64,000 bases of DNA from Takashimella koratensis (lineage: Eukaryota > Basidiomycota > Tremellomycetes > Trichosporonales > Tetragoniomycetaceae), in the NCBI GenBank assembly GCA_003116875.1, contig BCKT01000010.1, positions 967,342 through 1,031,341 on the forward strand. Reading direction: 5' to 3'. Position 1 is the stretch's first letter, and each line of letters opens with the position of its first letter. Both the position numbers and the translations under genes were made by a program. The notes under the pieces were generated by a model that saw only the letters and a list, made by a program, of their open reading frames with translations, had not been told where the DNA came from and made no database searches. Shown in pieces: positions 58,408 to 64,000 of the stretch.

Positions 58408-60035
58408 CTAGTCGACAAGTTTGGCGGGCACAAAGAACGTGAGTACGCCTCCTGCCTCTCGTATCTCGCCTACGACGGTCAGCTACCACACACTAGTTCA
58501 CCCTCTTTCTACAAAACGCCCAAGACTCCACCCAAGCCGCGACTCACCAATGTAAACGTATGCGATGATACAGTGGTTCTCACAGATACCTGTCAACCGT
58601 GTTAGAGTTCGAATCGTGCACAAAGATCCCTCCAAAACCAACTCACAGGCAATAGCCGCGCCGCCGATGAGGTGACTGGTGAGGAACTTTTGAAGACCTC
58701 GGATGGAGACGGTCGTGTGGAACATGCAATCTGCCGGGGGTCTGTCTTCTTCGTCCACTTCAGCTATACCAATTGGAGGTAAGCACAGGTCGACTTTGCT
58801 CCCCTTCATCCAAACTACCAGGCATCCTGCCTCCTCCTCTAGCCTCCTAGCCTTCTAGCCTTGTCATGATCCACTCACCCGCCGAGGTGGGGATGTCGAG
58901 GCTACGCCATTCGACAGACACGTCGACCTTGCTCGACTTGGCACGAAACGTCATCGTCCCTTCCTACTCAACGATCAGCTTGCTTCCCAATTCTCCACCA
59001 TGAGCACGAGAAAAAACTTACGCGGTTTGCAGAGATGGTCATGTCGTCTGCCAAGTGGCCCAAACGAGCGACGATCGTCTTGAGCTCGGTAAGCGGTGGG
59101 AGCAGGATATGAATCTGGTCGTCAGCTCTTGATTTCGTTCACTTTGAGCTCACGTCGGGAGGCGGACACATGGGCTCGGACAGTTCTGCTTGTCGCTTGG
59201 AGGAGAGGATCGTCACGTTGACATTATGGGTGATAGCGACTGGTTGTGCCTTTCCCGAGCTCTGCAAACATCAGCACTAATTACTAGCGAGTAGGTAACA
59301 ATGAAGAACCCCACCATTCCCTTGATCTCGAACGACCAGATCGGTTGCGTCCCACTCTTGTGAAGCTTAAGGGTGATATCCGCGTCCGTCATGGCTGCGG
59401 CGTTACCCCGCCCGCCATCGTGGTGTGTCCCCGCTGATAAAGTGGGCAGAGTCAGCTAGGTCGAGGAGGATATTAGAAGATAGCTTACCCGATGAGTCGG
59501 CGCTACGGAGGACTTTGAGTAGTGCGTCCAGATGGATCTCGAGCCAGATTTCGTTATTCGAGTTGGACTCGATTCGGTAGTTCTCAAACAGCGTAGACTG
59601 GGATCAGGGGAGGGGGTTGGTGAGCTTAGACCGAATCAAGAATTGACTGCTGCCGGTAGCTCACTACTTTGACTTGCCTGGAGAAGCAATCAGTATATCG
59701 TCTAAAAGGAGCGGAATACGTGCAGTGGGAAGTAATAAAGAGGCATGCCTTAGATACTTACGACCACACCTGGACACCATCTCTACTCTCGTTGCTCGGG
59801 ATGATGAAGTAGACTTGGTCAGGAGTGAGTCTGACCACGCCTATTCTCGCGAGGGCAGAAAGCGAGCGCCCGATCTCTGTGCGTGTGAGTGTTCGTCGAT
59901 GTATATATGGAACAAGAAAGCAAAGGAGCGGAGGGTGTGCTCAAGGTGAGATGAGGGAAGTGGGAAGAAAAAAGTGAGCGTGCGCTGCTCACTGTGCAAG
60001 AGACCGATGTTCTGGATGTTGGTCCTGAACCGCAT
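58408..60035 (-). CDS. HUS1: HUS1, checkpoint 9-1-1 clamp subunit
   Basis: HUS1 forms the DNA-damage sliding clamp with Rad9 and Rad1. Exon 1 (60035 down to about 59993) starts MRFRTNIQNIGLLH. Exon 2 gives KIGRSLSALARIGVVRLTPD and QVYFIIPSNESRDGVQVW. A 13-nt exon (59677-59665) encodes S-QVKV. Then STLFENYRIESNSNNEIWLE and IHLDALLKVLRSADSS follow, with LPPLTELKTIVARLGHLADD later. The C-terminus has QKFLTSHLIGGAAIACICEN, HCIIAYVYI-GEIREAGGVL and TFFVPAKLVD before TAG. The family C-terminal strand (EAGG-L-T-F) confirms the last acceptor. The exon edges in the middle are partly resolved. Confidence 0.92.
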
Positions 60036-60502
60036 GGCGCAGGGAAGGGCCTGGGACGATGGTATTGATCCCAACAAGTCCTAGTCAAAGTTTCGATGTC
60101 AAGGTCGCGCTGGAGGTGGTGATCGTAATGGTCATGGCAAGAGACAAGACCGCTCCCCGGCGTGTTTACGGGGACCCCGCGTGGTAGAGGGTGGGTATTA
60201 CACGTGTCATTTCTATTGTTCCAAGTAGCTACGCACCCGTCGGTATCACAATGCTATGTATAACCGTGCCTGGGGACGAGAGGCGTCGCGGTGGGTCTGG
60301 GTGGTTGCTGTGCTGCCTCTGTGTGTATGTGTGTGTGTGTGTATGTGTGTGTGTGTGTGTCTCTGGTGTGCTGCCTGATCCTTTCCTTTGGTGACGACGG
60401 TGACCAGTGATCATCTTCCCACTCTCACTCTCTCCATCCACCACCCACTCTCTCATCCATCCACCCTTTCTACACCTCACCACAACACTCACATCGCGCA
60501 AC
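60036..60502. promoter_or_regulatory. Divergent promoter HUS1 / SNARE
   Basis: 467 bases between opposed starts. It contains a (GT)n run at about 60323-60362 and CA-rich leader sequence before the SNARE. Confidence 0.5.
60323..60362. repeat. (GT)n microsatellite
   Basis: An interrupted gt run upstream of the SNARE gene. Confidence 0.85.
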
Positions 60503-61751
60503 ATGTACGTCCCCACTCCCCTCACTCCACCCACTCTGCTTTCACGCGCACTGTTCACCGCCCACGACTAATTCATCACCCCCACATCACAGGTCCGCCG
60601 AGCCGTACGACCCTTACATCCCCTCGGGCTCCAAGGGAGCCGGCGCACCCGCCCCGGCCGCGGGCCCATCCACCACCGGCGGTGGACCCCAGAACAAGAA
60701 GGTATGTAGCGCTATCTCTTCCATCCGATCCCGTTCTCTTCGACGTGGTTGAGATGTGCTTTCACCTGGTCCTCAACTTGCATCGACAACCTCGATGGAT
60801 GGATTCATGCCCGAACTGCGCATTCCACGGCCTTCTTATCCTTTCAAGCGCACCGCCGCATACCACACACCGCAAACCATGGACTGACCCACCCCACCCC
60901 TACCTATAGATCGCCGAGATTCAGACGCAAATAGATTCGACCATCTCGACGATGCACGAGAACATTACTCGTGTCGCTGAGCGCGGCGAGCGTCTTGATG
61001 CGCTGCAGGACAAGACTGGTGCGTTGAAAGGTTTTCTGGTTGAAGGGATGTTGTTGGGTGTCGCCTGGTGTGGTGTTGTACGTACATGCTGACGCCATCG
61101 AACCACTCACTTCTCCTTCATCATCCATCGACCCACTATTTCATCGTATGGTACGCTATGCTCATTCTCGGCGTCTCAATTATCCTCTTCTCATCTCATC
61201 GCGTCGTCTCTTGACGTCCCGCATCACCAACTCCCGCCTCGGCACTCGCAGATACCCTCGCAATGTCCGCCCAGGGATTCCGCCGAGGCGCCAACCGCGT
61301 CCGCAAACAGATGTGGTGGAAGGACATGCGAATGCGCATCATCATCATCGTCGGCATCATCGTGCTCATCATTATCATCGTGGTACCGATTGTCAAGGCG
61401 TGAGTCTCACTGCAAACTCCCCGCGCGCAGCGTTGTCGTCCAGTTTTGTGATCAGGAAGGAGCAAATATAGGGACAGGGGTGTGGGGGGGGGGGGGGGGG
61501 GGGGGGGAAGAGATGAAGAGATGGACGCCCGGGTTCGAAGCGGGATTTCGTGGGATGAGAGAGCTTGGTACAGTCACTGCGCGTGAATACCTGCTCCTGG
61601 TCCTAGTCGCAGTATCGTCGCAAGGATGGATGGTATAATGGTCGGGCGGTGTAATGTTGGGATCGTGGGAGGGTTATTGAGCGAGAGCAATTCATGCCGT
61701 GACGTTTGATAGAACGACATTACTGACCCCAAACTTAGCGTCAAGAACTAA
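60503..61751 (+). CDS. Synaptobrevin/VAMP-type v-SNARE
   Basis: An R-SNARE of the Snc1/VAMP type, 126 residues, for exocytic or endosomal fusion. The start codon is split by an intron: AT at 60503-60504 and G at 60593. The other exons are 60593-60701, 60910-61018, 61252-61399 and 61739-61751, all in phase. The N-terminus [18 protein letters not shown] is Pro/Gly-rich. The SNARE helix runs [36 protein letters not shown], with the zero-layer Arg in R-V-A-E-R-G-E-R. It continues [20 protein letters not shown] and MWWKDMRMR before a single transmembrane segment ([19 protein letters not shown]). The end is KAVKN. Confidence 0.94.
61484..61507. repeat. G24 homopolymer in SNARE intron
   Basis: A run of 24 G residues inside the last intron. 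Length is likely underestimated or variable. Confidence 0.85.
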
Positions 61752-62471
61752 GCCCTTCCTTCCTCGAAATCGACCCAAGGGCCGTCAACACCTATCTCAC
61801 CATGTGCAGAACCTCTCTGTCCGTCGTCCGCCGCGCGTGATCGATTCGTACTCCCTTTCGTATCGTTTGTGACTGAACCCTACCCTCCCTCCCCACCCCC
61901 GCTTTGTCCTCGTACCCAGTCTGTTCACTTTATCGATACCGACCCCTCTTCTGCGTTTACGTTCGGTCTCCTTTACCCCCTTTACCACCTTCTCGCGTCC
62001 AAACCCGCTTCCTCCCCTTCCCATTCTCTAACGGTTGTTTATCTTGCTCCCTTTGCTGGATCTTCTTCTTTTTGATGAAAATACGAATGAATCGATACCT
62101 TTCAACGCGTTAATCAGAGACTTGCCTGCCTGCTATTATGGGATTCAGGATACATGCTACTGAGACGTCTATATAACTCTGGACTCTCAGATATGTGGTC
62201 CACCTCAGGAGGGTTTGAATCATGGGCTAAGCTACAAGAATGCGCGTGTGAAATTTAGGTCACTACTCGTAAGAGTTCCTCGACAACAAGTTTCGGTATC
62301 TTGTTAACAACTCGATTCTTCCCCTCGTCACTCTTACTCCTCGCTCCTCAAGTTCCAAGTTCTCCGGGTCCGGGTTCACGATTCCCTTCACTACCGCACT
62401 CTACCTCCAGCTTCTCCATCTCCTTTCTCTCTTCCACCTCCCTCTCCACTCAGTCTTCCACCTTGGCGACA
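61752..62471. other. Convergent 3' region, SNARE / GRR1-like gene
   Basis: Pyrimidine-rich sequence between two converging genes. No supported gene or RNA seen. Confidence 0.45.
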
Positions 62472-64000
62472 CTACCACATCCACTGTTTCCCAAACCACC
62501 CATTCCCTCTTCCATTCCCATCTGGTTCTTGACTCCTCTCTCCCTCCGCCCTTCTCCCTGGCTGCCCATCACCCACCAATCCGTTTCCACCTGCTCCACT
62601 TGCTCCACCTGTTCCACCTGCTCCACCTGTTCCACTTGTTCCACCTGTCCCTCCCACCGCTCCAGAACCCCCCGCCCCCTCCCATCGATAGTACCCTCTC
62701 CCATCCTCATGTATTCTCCCCCACGCTTGTGTATCCGGGTGTCTTCTCCCTTCCCATACCCCCACTCCCACCCCGGTCCCTGCCCCCCTCCCGTCCCCTC
62801 CACCAAGCCCTGCACCAAACCCTGCACTGCCCCCGCCTAGTCCATACTGCTGAGCACCCAGCCCAGCCGCAGGACTAGGCGACGCATACCCTCTCGACCC
62901 ATGCGGAGTCACTGTGCTCTGTGACCGTTGAGATCCTGAGCCCGTGACCGAGTCGGGATCGTCATCTGACCCTGGAGCAGGTCGAAACGAAGTCTGTCCC
63001 CGGATCTGCTGCGGTTGCTGGAGCTGCGCCTGGTGTTGGTGTTGAGCCTGGTGATGGTGGTGGTGCTGGTGATGCGGATGCTGGTGTTGGCTTTGGCGCG
63101 CATCTGGAGCTCTCCATCCCGCCCCATGACCCGCTTCCCAGCCTGTGGCGCTGATCGGCCCCCCAGACCCCGGCTGTACGACTGCTCCCGCCGCTCCCGC
63201 CGCTCCCAGGCCCGACGGTCCCGACGTCGACCCGGCGCGTCTCGACGGCGTGGCCGGGTACTGCTGCGGTACGGGAAACCAAGCGTTCGTCACGCGGACC
63301 GACGGAACAGCGGACGCCGCACTATGTCCTCGCTGGTGGTTCGAGGCGGTACTGTACACTCCCCCACCGCCTCCTATCTGTCCCGAAGATCTTTGTCGTA
63401 GCCCCACATCATCGGTTGATGCCATTGCTGTCCCAATCCCCATCCCACCGCCTCCCGCCGTCGACTGGCCCGAGGAGGACGACGCCGTCATCTCGTCGTC
63501 AGGGAACAACCGCCTCTGCGCCCGGCTCGACAAGTTTGGTAACGACACCCTGTGCAGACCGGGCGGGAGCATCGTCGATGACGGAGATGGAGATCGGTTC
63601 CCGCCGTTGTTGTTACCTCCAGGAGCAGTGATGGAGGACAGCGAAGAGGTGGATTCGCGGCCAGTGGATGTGCCGTCAGATGCAACACGAGCGGCAGCGC
63701 GGGAGTTGAGGTAGGTTCGGAGAGACTTGATTCCGTGGCCTGAGAAGACGCAGAACGATGCTTGCTGGTGTTCGTTGAATTCCTGTGTGCGTATTAGTGA
63801 AAGCTCACATGCGAGGTGATTCGCAAGGTACATTGACTTTGAGGGAGCAGAGTCGTACGCCGTGGGGAGGAAAGGTATAGATGAGGTGGATAGACTCACC
63901 GAAGGCGGCGGGCGACAAAATTGTTGAAGTTCTGGCTTCTTGAATGACGATACACCCGTCAAGCTCAAATGCGTCAAGAACGCCATTCGATTGAGCATAA
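62472..64000 (-). CDS. GRR1-like F-box/LRR protein, 3' part (truncated by window)
   Basis: The window holds only the C-terminal part; the F-box and most of the Leu-rich repeats lie beyond 64000. The last repeat reads MAFLTHLSLTGVSSFKKPEL and then QQFCRPPP, as at the end of the GRR1 repeat array. After an intron (donor GTGAGT at about 63900, acceptor CAG near 63785) comes EFNEHQQASFCVFSGHGIKS, then LRTYLNSR, the family's post-LRR motif. A very long tail follows: Ser/Gly/Asn-rich, with a His/Gln run (HQHPHHQHHHHHQAQHQHQ) and Gly/Ala/Thr repeats. It ends GWFGKQWMW. GRR1 is the SCF receptor that links nutrient state to cell-cycle control. The stop codon is read from the open frame and a late intron is possible. 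Confidence 0.82.
   Translation of the reverse strand, partial: MLNRMAFLTHLSLTGVSSFKKPELQQFCRPPPSVSLSTSSIPFLPTAYDSAPSKSMYLANHLACELSLIRTQEFNEHQQASFCVFSGHGIKSLRTYLNSRAAARVASDGTSTGRESTSSLSSITAPGGNNNGGNRSPSPSSTMLPPGLHRVSLPNLSSRAQRRLFPDDEMTASSSSGQSTAGGGGMGIGTAMASTDDVGLRQRSSGQIGGGGGVYSTASNHQRGHSAASAVPSVRVTNAWFPVPQQYPATPSRRAGSTSGPSGLGAAGAAGAVVQPGSGGPISATGWEAGHGAGWRAPDARQSQHQHPHHQHHHHHQAQHQHQAQLQQPQQIRGQTSFRPAPGSDDDPDSVTGSGSQRSQSTVTPHGSRGYASPSPAAGLGAQQYGLGGGSAGFGAGLGGGDGRGAGTGVGVGVWEGRRHPDTQAWGRIHEDGRGYYRWEGAGGSGAVGGTGGTSGTGGAGGTGGASGAGGNGLVGDGQPGRRAEGERSQEPDGNGRGNGWFGKQWMW
62590..62650. repeat. 15-nt minisatellite (CTCCACCTG/TTCCACCTG)
   Basis: Imperfect tandem units encoding Gly/Thr/Ala repeats in the GRR1-like tail. 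Confidence 0.75.

Noticed and set aside
62301..62878. Plus-strand Pro/Ser/Cys-rich frames
   Set aside because: They are the antisense of the Gly/Thr repeats in the GRR1-like tail.

Overview
The window reads as nuclear DNA of a filamentous basidiomycete, probably Agaricomycotina; the genus is not resolvable from sequence alone. Evidence: short introns of about 45-190 nt with GTGAGT/GTAAGT-type donors, CTNAC-like branch sites and CAG/TAG acceptors; intron-containing tRNA genes; dense genes on both strands; pyrimidine-rich leaders; and fungal families such as a Zn2Cys6 regulator, ACS and DHA2 MFS transporters and GH79. Two ambiguous bases and several long homopolymers mark it as draft assembly. 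I found no transposon, CRISPR array or viral sequence.

Layout. (A) 0.5-31.5 kb is a housekeeping block: a SANT/Myb-like protein (-), PUS7/TruD pseudouridine synthase (+), a Cdt2/DTL-like WD40 protein (+), SPT3 of SAGA (+), proteasome alpha7/PSMA3 (-), NAT9-type acetyltransferase (+), complex I NDUFS5 (-), ZW10/Dsl1 tether (-), CTNNBL1 (+), an RRN6-like Pol I factor (-) and a four-helix membrane protein with voltage-sensor-like features (-). Two divergent pairs (PSMA3/NAT9 and ZW10/CTNNBL1) share promoter gaps under 300 bp. (B) 31.6-32.1 kb has two tRNA genes, Glu(TTC) and Cys(GCA), both with introns. (C) 32.6-47.0 kb is an accessory block: Zn2Cys6 factor (+), ACS-family permease (-), FAD oxidoreductase 1 (+), DHA2 transporter (+), secreted GH79 (-) and FAD oxidoreductase 2 (-). 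It looks like a catabolic or nutrient-acquisition cluster. (D) 48.4-64.0 kb returns to conserved functions: a disordered protein (+), a REEP/HVA22-like ER-shaping protein with a long tail (-), SCD6/LSM14 (+), dolichyl-diphosphatase CAX4 (-), HUS1 (-), a VAMP-type SNARE (+) and the 3' part of a GRR1-like F-box protein (-, cut by the window end).

Exon structures were derived by hand from splice motifs, reading phase and family conservation. Those of PSMA3, NAT9, NDUFS5, SPT3, the Cdt2-like gene, CAX4 and the SNARE were followed through phase arithmetic across all introns. The others were followed only in part, so the coordinates given for them are outer CDS bounds. Family names rest on recognised motifs, not on database searches.
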